A DNA stretch of 64,000 bases from a virus. Each line of letters opens with the position of its first letter. Positions within the stretch are counted from its first letter, which is position 1. The stretch covers positions 1 through 64,000 of the IMG/VR virus record IMGVR_UViG_3300046453_000081; one strand, given 5' to 3'. Below the pieces are notes generated by a model. It was not told the DNA's origin. It saw only the letters and a list, made by a program, of their open reading frames with translations, and ran no database searches. Position numbers and translations under genes: made by a program. Shown here piece after piece: positions 48,239-55,858 of the stretch.

Positions 48239-49276
48239 TTAGTTACCTCCAATCAGATTATTCACATGCTCAACTGCTGTTTCAAGTCTTTCTTGATAAT
48301 TGCCTGAAATACTGACATAATTAACATAAAATTCTTTTAACAATCCTTTTAGATATTCATTGTTAGATTCACGTATACCTTGTTCCCCATGAACTCTAGT
48401 TCCATCATCCACCCACTTTACATCAGGTTCTAGGAACAACCATAAATCATATTCTTGCATATGAGCGATTGCTTCTAAAATAGGATTCCACTTCTTCAAG
48501 TATAGCAAAGAATAGTATTGAGTGACTATTGCTTCTGTGTCAATAAAAAGAACTTTATTCGCCTTTTGTAATTGCACTTTTTCATGGTATTTATGTTCGA
48601 AAGCTATTTCAGGATAATCAGATGGCAATGTTATATCGTCACATCCACCAAGTCGTTCATAGAAGGTTCTGCCAAATTCTTCTACAAAAGTTGTGTTATA
48701 TAGACTTGCTAAATTTTTAACTAGAGTTGACTTTCCGCAACTTTCCGTCCCTACAATTACTACCTTCTTAGCAAAGTATGGTCTAACAATTTCAGGTAGC
48801 ATGTCCCAATGTTTCATCGCTCCCTCAGTTCTTAGTTCAGTGGCTGATATATTATAATTTTCTCGTTTAGCATCAACAACAACATGTTGTGCTGTCGGAT
48901 ACAGTTTACTAAAGAACTCACCATATTCATGTTCTGAACTGAATACTACATCAATATGTTTGCCAATAGCTTTTTTAATACCATCTGCCCCTTTTTCCCA
49001 ATCCGAGAACTGTCCTGTTTGTTTCTCCTCTATTGCATGAACGTGGACATGGGACATATCCTTTGTTATCTGTTTCCACCATCGTAGTCGAATATTGAAA
49101 GGCACATGCTCCATTTTTGTATTTTTAAATAATACATTTTTCTCAAATTCATCATCATATGAAACTATAATGTGTAATTCGTCCACCATTGTACTTGCCT
49201 TAATCATTGCGTAAACATGTCCATTGTGGATAGGGCTGAATTTACCTCCATAAAAACCAACTTTACCAACTGTCAT
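48239..49276 (-). CDS. nadR: NadR: NMN adenylyltransferase / nicotinamide riboside kinase
   Basis: 345 residues in two domains. N-terminal nucleotidyltransferase: GFYGGKFSPIHNGHVYAMIKA (HxGH-type), INISATELRTEG (the SxxxR motif, ISATELR). C-terminal kinase: VVIVGTESCGKSTLVKNLA (Walker A), EEFGRTFYE, LFIDTEAIVTQYY. Converts nicotinamide riboside via NMN to NAD. The N-terminal HTH of enteric NadR is absent. It directly follows pnuC; the start codons and stops abut. Confidence 0.93.
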   Translation of the reverse strand: MTVGKVGFYGGKFSPIHNGHVYAMIKASTMVDELHIIVSYDDEFEKNVLFKNTKMEHVPFNIRLRWWKQITKDMSHVHVHAIEEKQTGQFSDWEKGADGIKKAIGKHIDVVFSSEHEYGEFFSKLYPTAQHVVVDAKRENYNISATELRTEGAMKHWDMLPEIVRPYFAKKVVIVGTESCGKSTLVKNLASLYNTTFVEEFGRTFYERLGGCDDITLPSDYPEIAFEHKYHEKVQLQKANKVLFIDTEAIVTQYYSLLYLKKWNPILEAIAHMQEYDLWLFLEPDVKWVDDGTRVHGEQGIRESNNEYLKGLLKEFYVNYVSISGNYQERLETAVEHVNNLIGGN

Positions 49277-49968
49277 TATCTCTCACCTTGTTCCTTTGAT
49301 AGTTTCAGCCAATTGATGAACCCAAATACCGAGTTGACCAAAAATGCTGACCACATCACTAACATTGCGTAATCGTTCCCGCCTTTTGAAGCCAATACAA
49401 TGAACCACATTGTAACCGATAATACATTTACTACAATCCACAAAACCCACTGTTCTGCAAATCGTTTTAACATTAAAAATTGTGCAATGATAGATAACAC
49501 TACCGCTATTGAATCCAATCTAACCTGTTGCCCACCAATTGCATTTAGAATATAAGCATAAATACTGGAAGTGACCACCATTATTGTAATTAAGTACACC
49601 CAACCTTTATTTGTTAAACGATTAACTATAACATCTTCACCTTTAACACTGTTATCTGTCTTATGCTTGCTCCACATATAGATACCAATAAATTGAATTG
49701 GAAGATAGAATAAGCCATTTAGCATTGACTCTCCGTATAATCCATATGTGTAGGAGATATACGTGTAGGTGACTGTTTGAACAATACCAAAGTAGTAGTT
49801 TGATATTTTGCCTTTTGCAACAAGCAGAACGCAAAGCATACCTGTTATTGAACTTACAAGTCCAATTAATGAATCATGGAGTGCAATAAAGAGATATATG
49901 TTTACTCCTGTGAATGTTAATAGCCACATCTTTTCGAATAGTGTCCAATCCTTTAGTAATTTGTTCAT
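49276..49968 (-). CDS. pnuC: PnuC-type nicotinamide riboside transporter
   Basis: 230 residues, about seven membrane helices. ATG 49968 with AAGGGTGAT. Typical PnuC features: GYIQTVTYTYISYTYGLYGESMLNGLFYLPIQFIGIYMW-like segment (NYYFGIVQTVTYTYISY ... NGLFYLPIQFIGIYMW) and EQWVLWIVVNVLSVTMW near the end. Imports nicotinamide riboside for NadR. The pair forms a two-gene NAD supply unit. Confidence 0.9.
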   Translation of the reverse strand: MNKLLKDWTLFEKMWLLTFTGVNIYLFIALHDSLIGLVSSITGMLCVLLVAKGKISNYYFGIVQTVTYTYISYTYGLYGESMLNGLFYLPIQFIGIYMWSKHKTDNSVKGEDVIVNRLTNKGWVYLITIMVVTSSIYAYILNAIGGQQVRLDSIAVVLSIIAQFLMLKRFAEQWVLWIVVNVLSVTMWFIVLASKGGNDYAMLVMWSAFLVNSVFGFINWLKLSKEQGER

Positions 49969-49980
49969 TATAATTATCAC
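49967..49980 (-). repeat. Dispersed element variant over pnuC start
   Basis: ATTATAATTATCACCCTTCA covers the ribosome binding site and ATG of pnuC. Confidence 0.4.
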
Positions 49981-49998
49981 CCTTCATGTTTAAGTTTT

Positions 49999-50466
49999 TT
50001 AATAAAAACAACCATATCCAATCTGTACGTTTAGGTTTCCCCAATATCCATTTATAGCCTGTGCTTCCAACACTCTATATTCAAAGTTTTTGGGCATACT
50101 GTAGGAGATAAACCACATAAATAATTCAAACATATCTCCTCCGCTTAGATAATCATTACCTTTAGTTAGCTTTTTACCATACATTGTACAACCATGTTCA
50201 ATAAGTATTTCTAATGCTTCCTCTTCAATTTCTGAATCTTGATATTCTGTTGCTATTTGTCGCCAACTACCATATCCGTTGCATTCAGGTAATCCAGTAT
50301 AGTTTTCATTATGATTTAATTGCAATCCAATCTTTTTACATGTGTCCTTGTATGCTTGCTGTAAATCTTCAACTGGATAGTTTGAAATAATATAGTAGTC
50401 ACTGCTTTGATTGTGACCATCACATGACCAATCACCAATAGGCACTTTCAATATATGTTCTGTCAT
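49999..50466 (-). CDS. Conserved phage protein, 155 aa
   Basis: Opens MTEHILKVPIGDWSCDGHNQSSDYYIISNYPVEDLQQAYKDTCKKIG; GDWS.DGH..... and the later GGDMFELFMWFI are shared with conserved proteins in many phages and some bacteria. Function unknown. Confidence 0.76.
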   Translation of the reverse strand: MTEHILKVPIGDWSCDGHNQSSDYYIISNYPVEDLQQAYKDTCKKIGLQLNHNENYTGLPECNGYGSWRQIATEYQDSEIEEEALEILIEHGCTMYGKKLTKGNDYLSGGDMFELFMWFISYSMPKNFEYRVLEAQAINGYWGNLNVQIGYGCFY

Positions 50467-50490
50467 CGTTATTTTTCTCTCCCTGTTAGG

Positions 50491-50796
50491 TTATTTTTCA
50501 GTAGAACTCCTCAACCCTAAAGCTAATTCGATTACTTGAATATAGTAATCATCCCAATTTTTATCAGGCAACTTGTAATCTAGACACCCTTCTTGTCTAA
50601 GTAGGTTTCTAACGTTTGTTCCCCAACCATGATGATATGGGATTGCCCATTCTATCTCTCCATCTTGCTCATACGCATTTTTGATTTCATCTATTTCTTC
50701 TTGTTCAAATTCCTTTTGAATTAATTTAACACATTCTTCTAAGAAATCTTTTGGTATTTCTGACAACTTTTCGTCATAATATGCTTTATTCGACAT
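50491..50796 (-). CDS. Conserved protein (DUF6794-like), 101 aa
   Basis: AIPYHHGWGTNVRNLLRQEGCLDYKLPDKNWDDYYIQVIELALG is a recognisable conserved block found in many bacterial and phage small proteins. N-terminus helical. Role unknown. Confidence 0.78.
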   Translation of the reverse strand: MSNKAYYDEKLSEIPKDFLEECVKLIQKEFEQEEIDEIKNAYEQDGEIEWAIPYHHGWGTNVRNLLRQEGCLDYKLPDKNWDDYYIQVIELALGLRSSTEK

Positions 50797-50874
50797 GGTT
50801 TTCCTCCTATGTTCGTTATATAATACAATACGTGGATATGAGTCTAGTAAAGGATTCAGAATATTCCAAATATG

Positions 50875-50902
50875 TTTACTAATTGTAAAAATCTGTTATA
50901 AT
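50875..50902 (+). promoter_or_regulatory. Forward-strand promoter of the PD-(D/E)XK gene
   Basis: TTTACT, 16 bases, TATAAT on the forward strand, 22 bases before the start codon. Separate from the reverse-strand operons. Confidence 0.65.
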
Positions 50903-50924
50903 AATATTATGGGGAGTGAATTAT

Positions 50925-51287
50925 ATGATTTCAAATAATAATAAGTTATTACAAGGCAATATCGGTTTAGGTATCGCTATATCATACTTCACTTTAAATG
51001 GCTGTATAGTTAGCATACCTTTAAACGATATTCAGGATTATGATTTAATCGTAGACTTTGGAGATAGCAAACCAACTAAAATTCAAGTTAAGACTACAAC
51101 TTGTATAGAAAGAGGTAAATACAAGGTTGCCTTAAAAACAACTGCTAAACTTTTTACAAACAATCAATCAGACTATTTATTCGTTGTTGATGGTGATGGC
51201 AATAAATATTTAATACCAAGAAGTAAGGTGAAGGCTAGTAGTGCAATTGTTTTAGGGAACAATTATTCTAAATATGTGGTTTGTTAA
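50925..51287 (+). CDS. PD-(D/E)XK endonuclease, only forward-strand gene
   Basis: 120 residues from ATG 50925 (GGGGAG at eight bases). QGNIGLGIAISYFTLNGCIVSIPLNDIQDYDLIVDFGD then PTKIQVKTTT is the group I intron-associated PD-(D/E)XK fold (D ... Q-V-K, cf. I-Ssp6803I). Metal-dependent DNA cleavage; probably a free-standing homing nuclease. It has its own promoter, and its stop overlaps the stop of the converging 51284-51472 gene. Confidence 0.82.
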   Translation: MISNNNKLLQGNIGLGIAISYFTLNGCIVSIPLNDIQDYDLIVDFGDSKPTKIQVKTTTCIERGKYKVALKTTAKLFTNNQSDYLFVVDGDGNKYLIPRSKVKASSAIVLGNNYSKYVVC

Positions 51288-51472
51288 AAGTTTTTAATAA
51301 ACTTTCCATACCAGTAATATACACGATTTCCAACAAAAAGAGAGTCATCTGATTTTTTAACTTGACCTGTACATTCAAATCCGTATGATTCCATCAATTT
51401 AATGTGGTCTTCTCTTTCTTCTTTAGAATCATATTTAAATTCAAGAACCTTAAATTCAGATATTTTTTCCAC
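51284..51472 (-). CDS. Hypothetical protein, 62 aa, GTG start
   Basis: GTG 51472 after AAAGGAG. (M)EKISEFKVLEFKYDSKEEREDHIKLMESYGFECTGQVKKSDDSL: resembles short alpha-beta phage proteins ('..HM..M...GYE..'). Converges with the endonuclease gene. Confidence 0.65.
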   Translation of the reverse strand: MEKISEFKVLEFKYDSKEEREDHIKLMESYGFECTGQVKKSDDSLFVGNRVYYWYGKFIKNF

Positions 51473-51501
51473 AATTATCACTCCTTTTATTGACCTTATA
51501 G

Positions 51502-51690
51502 TCAAATGTACATTTTCTTACGTTTGAATTCTTCTCGACTAAATACTCTGCCAATCCTTTTAAACTTCCTTTTAGTTGAATTGTATTTAATCACGCAGGG
51601 CTTACACATGCTTGTTAACCTGTCTGTAGCTGAATCATAGTAAAAATTATCTTCATCTTTTTCACATTCGCACATTGTACATCTTTTCAT
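51502..51690 (-). CDS. Zinc-finger protein, 62 aa
   Basis: MKRCTMCECEKDEDNFYYDSATDRLTSMCKPCVIKYNSTKRK: CxxC ... CxxC treble-clef (HNH-type zinc pair without the nuclease core), basic tail. Likely nucleic-acid binding. Confidence 0.72.
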   Translation of the reverse strand: MKRCTMCECEKDEDNFYYDSATDRLTSMCKPCVIKYNSTKRKFKRIGRVFSREEFKRKKMYI

Positions 51691-51724
51691 GCAAATACCT
51701 CTAATTTTTTATTGTTTTATTAAA

Positions 51725-51823
51725 TTATTTTTCGGTTAAAGATTCTTCTTCTTCTGTATGCATAGCATAATAAAGCATTTCTGTAATTTCTCCAACTGCA
51801 TTTAAATGAGTTTGATTTTCCAT
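51725..51823 (-). CDS. Tiny protein, 32 aa
   Basis: ATG 51823 after GGGAGGT. MENQTHLNAVGEITEMLYYAMHTEEEESLTEK: short acidic helix. Unassigned. Confidence 0.58.
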   Translation of the reverse strand: MENQTHLNAVGEITEMLYYAMHTEEEESLTEK

Positions 51824-51883
51824 TATATTTTACCTCCCTACAGATACTTATTAGGTAGAAACTTTATTCATTCGTATGGTGTT

Positions 51884-51976
51884 TTACTTCTTAAGGCTTT
51901 TTCTCATTTCAAGTTGTTCTGATAATTCCGAAGTGGTAAAGAATGAAAGGATTGAATGAATTAATCTTCTTTTCAC
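51884..51976 (-). CDS. Tiny basic protein, 30 aa, GTG start
   Basis: GTG 51976 eight bases after GGGAGG. (V)KRRLIHSILSFFTTSELSEQLEMRKSLKK. Basic amphipathic peptide. Unassigned. The ~85 bases upstream (51977-52060) hold only leader-like sequence with the recurring CATTAACGA string. Confidence 0.55.
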   Translation of the reverse strand: MKRRLIHSILSFFTTSELSEQLEMRKSLKK

Positions 51977-52060
51977 GAATAGCACCTCCCTGTATGGTCA
52001 TGATATTTGAGACACAATTGTTGTCGTTAATGGCTCATAGGTTCGTATTGTGTCGTTTGG

Positions 52061-52246
52061 CTACTCAATTTCATCAACATCTAAATCAACAACGTCTGAA
52101 TTGTCTAACCAGTTTCTCCAATCAATTTCACCGCTGATTACGTCCTCTTGTTTCCATCTTGATAAAGCATCAAACTCTTCTTCTGTCATGTCTAAATCAA
52201 CTTCAAAGTTGGCTCGTAATCTGAGTTCACCTTTAACTTTTATCAT
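52061..52246 (-). CDS. Conserved phage protein, 61 aa
   Basis: ATG 52246 after AAAGGGTG. MIKVKGELRLRANFEVDLDMTEEEFDALSRWKQEDVISGEIDWRNW: matches a small phage family (DUF7167-like) with EE.D.L ... ID...W. Unknown role. Confidence 0.72.
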   Translation of the reverse strand: MIKVKGELRLRANFEVDLDMTEEEFDALSRWKQEDVISGEIDWRNWLDNSDVVDLDVDEIE

Positions 52247-52287
52247 TTTTACACACCCTTTTTTCAACGTGATATTTACAGTGTTTT

Positions 52288-52455
52288 TTACTTAATCTTG
52301 ATAAAACGACCATACCTTCTAAGAAAAATCATAACTGTTTCAATTTCTTGTGCGTTCCTGCTCGCTAATAAATCCTCAGCCAATGTTTCATGTAACCCAA
52401 ATTTTTCTACTAATTCCTGATATTCTTTTTCATACATATTATCAATTACACCCAC
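52288..52455 (-). CDS. Hypothetical helical protein, 55 aa, GTG start
   Basis: GTG 52455 close behind GGAGGGG. VIDNMYEKEYQELVEKFGLHETLAEDLLASRNAQEIETVMIFLRRYG: helical, UBA-like in size and pattern (…A.DLL..R...EI...). Unassigned. Confidence 0.6.
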   Translation of the reverse strand: MGVIDNMYEKEYQELVEKFGLHETLAEDLLASRNAQEIETVMIFLRRYGRFIKIK

Positions 52456-52500
52456 TTAGACCCCTCCCTCCTTTGTTTAATCATAATTTAACCATTGTAA

Positions 52501-52758
52501 TCAAAAGACTTTTACGCACAATCCTTTAGAGATAAAATATTGATTATAATCTTTATCTTCAATATATGTTTTCTCTAAATAATTTTCATCCAAGTCTTCA
52601 GTATGTCTACTAATAATGTCATTATAATCACTGCATGTTTTAATAAATTTCTTAACTTCTACAAAACCAATATCGTATTCATCTGAACCAACTACATCTA
52701 AATTTCCATAACGCTTTCTTATTTCTTGCAAATCATTTATTACATCGTCTATACTCAT
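52501..52758 (-). CDS. Hypothetical protein, 85 aa
   Basis: MSIDDVINDLQEIRKRYGNLDVVGSDEYDIGFVEVKKF; first part resembles the 'Lq.i...yGd..V' motif of small phage proteins. Unassigned. Confidence 0.7.
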   Translation of the reverse strand: MSIDDVINDLQEIRKRYGNLDVVGSDEYDIGFVEVKKFIKTCSDYNDIISRHTEDLDENYLEKTYIEDKDYNQYFISKGLCVKVF

Positions 52759-52768
52759 TTTGTTATGC

Positions 52769-52972
52769 CTACTCTCCCTGCAATGTTTGTATTGCTATGT
52801 CTACAGCGTCATCAATAGACAATGGATATAAAGAATGAGTAATTTTACCTAACCCTTGTTCATAACGTTCTCTTAGTGCTTTTTCTTTTCGCCATTCACG
52901 ATGTAGATTTAGATACTGAACGTCTAAATCAGCTAGTTTTTGCACTATTGATTCAAATGTTTTATCATCCAT
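52769..52972 (-). CDS. Hypothetical helical protein, 67 aa
   Basis: MDDKTFESIVQKLADLDVQYLNLHREWRKEKALRERYEQGLGKIT ... LSIDDAVDIAIQTLQG. Coiled-coil-like first half. Unassigned. Confidence 0.66.
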   Translation of the reverse strand: MDDKTFESIVQKLADLDVQYLNLHREWRKEKALRERYEQGLGKITHSLYPLSIDDAVDIAIQTLQGE

Positions 52973-53007
52973 TTTCTTTCCTCCTTCATTTTACAGCTTT
53001 TAGACAA

Positions 53008-53160
53008 CTAGCCTTTTAAGTGCTTTGACTTAGATAATTTTTCTCCTGCTTGTAGTTTTTTTAATACTTCATCATCATGGCTATTGTCGTTTGAATCATA
53101 GCCCAACTGTTCTCGTACCATTTCAACTAAAAAATCTGCGTAACCTTCAATATGGTTCAT
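53008..53160 (-). CDS. Hypothetical protein, 50 aa
   Basis: ATG 53160 overlaps the upstream stop (ATGA). MNHIEGYADFLVEMVREQLGYDSNDNSHDDEV, acidic then basic. Unassigned. Confidence 0.58.
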   Translation of the reverse strand: MNHIEGYADFLVEMVREQLGYDSNDNSHDDEVLKKLQAGEKLSKSKHLKG

Positions 53161-53252
53161 AGAATCACTCTTTCGTCCTTATGGTCAACAATACGATTGA
53201 AATCGTATTGTAAATCACTTAATTTTGTCATTTTCATTTTTACCATTTTCAT
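53157..53252 (-). CDS. Tiny basic protein, 31 aa
   Basis: ATG 53252 after AAAGGG. MKMVKMKMTKLSDLQYDFNRIVDHKDERVIL; the first part is a threefold MK-type repeat. Its codons 14-21 carry the 24-bp palindrome at 53188-53211. Confidence 0.53.
   Translation of the reverse strand: MKMVKMKMTKLSDLQYDFNRIVDHKDERVIL
53188..53211. repeat. Perfect 24-bp palindrome
   Basis: ACAATACGATT-GA-AATCGTATTGT, 11-bp perfect arms with a two-base centre, inside the 31-aa gene. Could be a dimeric operator or an mRNA hairpin. Confidence 0.6.
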
Positions 53253-53315
53253 TTTTATTTCCCTTTCTTGTTGAGCAATTTCCATCGTTAATGACTTATA
53301 TCATCGAATTGCGAA

Positions 53316-53480
53316 TTAACCCACTCGTTTTGAATCATAGGTTAAATGAAATTTTAGCCAATAACAAGCTTCCTTTGATTCGTGCAAATCACCTTTAAAA
53401 AACTGTTTAATCATATTAAAGAAGAGGAATCCAACATGTTTCCAATCTTTCTTATCAAAATTAAATATCCTTTTAATCAC
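53316..53480 (-). CDS. Hypothetical protein, 54 aa, GTG start
   Basis: GTG 53480 after GGAGGGA. (V)IKRIFNFDKKDWKHVGFLFFNMIKQFFKGDLHESKEACYWLKFHLTYDSK: basic and aromatic, maybe membrane-surface associated. Unassigned. Confidence 0.64.
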   Translation of the reverse strand: MIKRIFNFDKKDWKHVGFLFFNMIKQFFKGDLHESKEACYWLKFHLTYDSKRVG

Positions 53481-53526
53481 CTAAATCCCTCCTTCGTTAT
53501 ATGCGTCTAATGGTTCGTAAGACGAA

Positions 53527-53694
53527 TTAACACATTAACAAATGATTGGTTGCCTTTCCTATCCAATACCAATTACCGTCATTTTTTCCTCTTAGTTTAG
53601 ATACCTTGGAAAAGGCTTCGCCAAAGGAAATATTGTCGTATATTTGTGTGACCTCACCTGTTTTGGTATCCTTCATACAAACACCATTGTTCAT
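53527..53694 (-). CDS. Hypothetical protein, 55 aa
   Basis: ATG 53694 after GGAGGG. MNNGVCMKDTKTGEVTQIYDNISFGEAFSKVSKLRGKNDGNWYWIGKA. Small beta-alpha protein. Unassigned. Confidence 0.64.
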   Translation of the reverse strand: MNNGVCMKDTKTGEVTQIYDNISFGEAFSKVSKLRGKNDGNWYWIGKATNHLLMC

Positions 53695-53737
53695 CTTCGT
53701 TAACCCTCCCTAATTGCTATAGTTATCAGTTGTATTG

Positions 53738-53926
53738 TTACCACTCATATTTATATAGAACATAATCGTCTGAAACTAACCTAAAATAAGATTCACTATG
53801 TTCGCCTGAAAGAGTATTGTTTAAAGCATTAACAATAATCTCACCGTAGTACTTTTTAACATTTTCACAAACTAAGACATCATCAACTGTATCTCTGTTA
53901 TAATTATCTACATTGATTATTTTCAT
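53738..53926 (-). CDS. Hypothetical protein, 62 aa
   Basis: ATG 53926 nine bases after AAAGGA; the frame is open further but overlaps the neighbour. MKIINVDNYNRDTVDDVLVCENVKKYYGEIIVNALNNTLSGEHSESYF ... YVLYKYEW: recurring small phage fold with a closing VLYKFEP/EW-type tail. Confidence 0.68.
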   Translation of the reverse strand: MKIINVDNYNRDTVDDVLVCENVKKYYGEIIVNALNNTLSGEHSESYFRLVSDDYVLYKYEW

Positions 53927-53951
53927 TTCTAATAATCCTTTCGAACAATTT

Positions 53952-54191
53952 TTAGTCAACTTTACAAGTTCTCCACTCTTCAAGTTCTAGTCTGTCTAGG
54001 GTAAAAAACATTGGAGTGTCGTCATTCATAAATTCAATAATCATCATTTTTCCTTTTTCATTGTCAGGACAATCATCAGGATTCTTATATGTTGATTCAG
54101 CGCTTACTACACTGTAGCTACCTCCATAAGCCCAAGAATCTCCGATGTATTCAATTCGACCACCTTCTTTTACTTTTGTTAAATCCAACAT
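53952..54191 (-). CDS. Hypothetical protein, 79 aa
   Basis: MLDLTKVKEGGRIEYIGDSWAYGGSYSVVSAESTYKNPDDCPDN: SH3-like beta barrel in appearance. Unassigned. Confidence 0.68.
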   Translation of the reverse strand: MLDLTKVKEGGRIEYIGDSWAYGGSYSVVSAESTYKNPDDCPDNEKGKMMIIEFMNDDTPMFFTLDRLELEEWRTCKVD

Positions 54192-54217
54192 TTTAGTTGC
54201 ATCTCCTTATTGTTCGC

Positions 54218-54895
54218 TTACAATTCTTGCAGAATTCTTCTGAACATTAAATCCCATTCATCTGCTTCTACTTCTTCATCACATTTTTCAACACTTAAGA
54301 GTAAAGCATTTTCACTAACTTCTACAAGATAAGGTAGTTCATTAATATATTTTTTAAGCAATGTTATCCTAAAGCCCTGACCACGATTATCAAAACTCCC
54401 AACAAAAGATTGTCTTTCTTGATTTAATTCAATCCCAAAAATATCAGTATACAAAGTCACTGTTTTCAGTGATAAATCCTCATAAATGTTATCATCTTTA
54501 TCTTCATTGCAATGACTACACATGGTTTGGTAATTCGCCAATTCATTTTTCCCGCCTTTACTAACTGGAATGATGTGGTCTTTTGTCATAAGAACCTCAT
54601 TGCCTTCTCCATCAACTGCATACAGGTTAAAGTGATATATATCCGTTTTGTTTGTGCCTTTTGAGTCTCTTTCTTTGAAGAAGTATTGACCTTCAATTCC
54701 ACAGCTTACACACTTCGTTCCACTAAGGATAAAACACTTATACCTATCTGAAGCCATTTTCATTAAATCTCCATCAAATTCAACTCTTTGTCTTGGGTCA
54801 GTCTTTTTCATATCAATAAATAGTTTGGCTTTTGACAAAACTTCTTCAATTGTGTATTTCTCTTTTCTAATCATGTTTCTAGGATTTATAATCAT
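54218..54895 (-). CDS. HNH endonuclease
   Basis: 225 residues. Zinc-binding CVSCGIEG at residue ~62; HNH core EVLMTKDHIIPVSKGGKNELANYQTMCSHCNEDK (DH, N, and CxxC) at residues ~105-140. N- and C-terminal helical extensions are unlike the other two HNH genes. AAGGAG precedes ATG 54895. Likely mobile endonuclease; target unknown. Confidence 0.87.
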   Translation of the reverse strand: MIINPRNMIRKEKYTIEEVLSKAKLFIDMKKTDPRQRVEFDGDLMKMASDRYKCFILSGTKCVSCGIEGQYFFKERDSKGTNKTDIYHFNLYAVDGEGNEVLMTKDHIIPVSKGGKNELANYQTMCSHCNEDKDDNIYEDLSLKTVTLYTDIFGIELNQERQSFVGSFDNRGQGFRITLLKKYINELPYLVEVSENALLLSVEKCDEEVEADEWDLMFRRILQEL

Positions 54896-54945
54896 GTTTA
54901 TTTTCTCCTTTGTTAAAACATATCCTTTTCACTTTTATGGTAGTT

Positions 54946-55116
54946 TTACCCTTGTTCTTCAATATCATATTCACAATTGTTAATTCTCTCATACATATCC
55001 AAATACGCTTTAGTCTTATCTTTTTCTCCATTTCGATAACATTCTGCATATTTATTAGATATATAAATTAGCATTTTTTCTTTATTCATTTTACAAATAG
55101 AATCCATATATGCCAT
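54946..55116 (-). CDS. Hypothetical protein, 56 aa
   Basis: ATG 55116 with GGAG eleven bases upstream. MAYMDSICKMNKEKMLIYISNKYAECYRNGEKDKTKAYLDMYERI: helical. Unassigned. Confidence 0.6.
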   Translation of the reverse strand: MAYMDSICKMNKEKMLIYISNKYAECYRNGEKDKTKAYLDMYERINNCEYDIEEQG

Positions 55117-55135
55117 TCTACCAATCACTCCTTTG

Positions 55136-55324
55136 TTAAAACATATCCATTGCATCTTCGCCCAAGTCTATATCTTCTTCTTCTACCTTGTTCATTTCCC
55201 ACAAACAACAAAAAAGTCTCCAAAACATTCTTGCATCTTCATGTTCGGCAATTTCGCAATAATAGACTTCATATTTTTCATTCAAGTAGTTCAAGGCTTC
55301 ATACTTATCTTTGAATCTAGCCAT
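55136..55324 (-). CDS. Hypothetical protein, 62 aa
   Basis: ATG 55324 overlaps the preceding stop (TAATG), GGAGG twelve bases upstream. MARFKDKYEALNYLNEKYEVYYCEIAEHEDARMFWRLFCCLWEMN, acidic end. Unassigned. Confidence 0.62.
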   Translation of the reverse strand: MARFKDKYEALNYLNEKYEVYYCEIAEHEDARMFWRLFCCLWEMNKVEEEDIDLGEDAMDMF

Positions 55325-55497
55325 TACTGGAATAATCCTCCCCAAATGATTCCCGCAGAAATAGAACTGATTATAATAGCAATAAACCACATTATTGCAT
55401 GAAACTTGTTCAAGCTACCGCCAAAAAAGAATTTTACCAACCCTTGAAATGCAAACAATCCAAAACATACTAATAATACCCAAGCTGTTATTGTCAT
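55324..55497 (-). CDS. Small membrane protein, 57 aa
   Basis: ATG 55497 eight bases after AAAGGTGG. Two helices: TAWVLLVCFGLFAFQGLVKFFFG and HAIMWFIAIIISSISAGIIWGGLF. Unassigned. Confidence 0.66.
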   Translation of the reverse strand: MTITAWVLLVCFGLFAFQGLVKFFFGGSLNKFHAIMWFIAIIISSISAGIIWGGLFQ

Positions 55498-55529
55498 TTT
55501 TAATTCCACCTTTTAGTTTATCAATTATA

Positions 55530-55811
55530 TTAGTTGACAAATTCGGCTGTCACACCAAATCTTACACCTGACTTCACTAGTAGCTGATTGAATAGTTCAG
55601 TTAAAATAAAATCTTCAAAAAATGTATCAATATTATTGTTTTTTATTACTTTTAAAAATCTATCTTCTTCTTCATTTGTCATTAACTCTTCTTTTTTAAA
55701 TCCTTTTTTGATTAGTTCAAAGTAAATTATGTACATCATAACAACATCTTTTTTGTAAAATACTTCTTCCATTGGCTCGTCAGATTCTATTAATTCATTA
55801 TTTTCATTCAC
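55530..55811 (-). CDS. Hypothetical acidic protein, ~93 aa
   Basis: Helical (YIIYFELIKKGFKKEELMTNEEEDRFLKVI). GTG 55811 has GGTGA eight bases upstream; ATG 55820 or TTG 55826 are alternatives. Behind the promoter at 55859-55887. Confidence 0.66.
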   Translation of the reverse strand: MNENNELIESDEPMEEVFYKKDVVMMYIIYFELIKKGFKKEELMTNEEEDRFLKVIKNNNIDTFFEDFILTELFNQLLVKSGVRFGVTAEFVN

Positions 55812-55831
55812 TGTTGTCATCACCAAGTTTC

Positions 55832-55845
55832 ATTTTATTTATCAC
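55832..55845 (-). repeat. Dispersed element copy downstream of a promoter
   Basis: ATTTTATTTATCACTTGC about 15 bases after the -10 box of the 55859-55887 promoter, i.e. across the expected transcription start region. Confidence 0.5.
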
Positions 55846-55858
55846 TTGCTATAATTAC

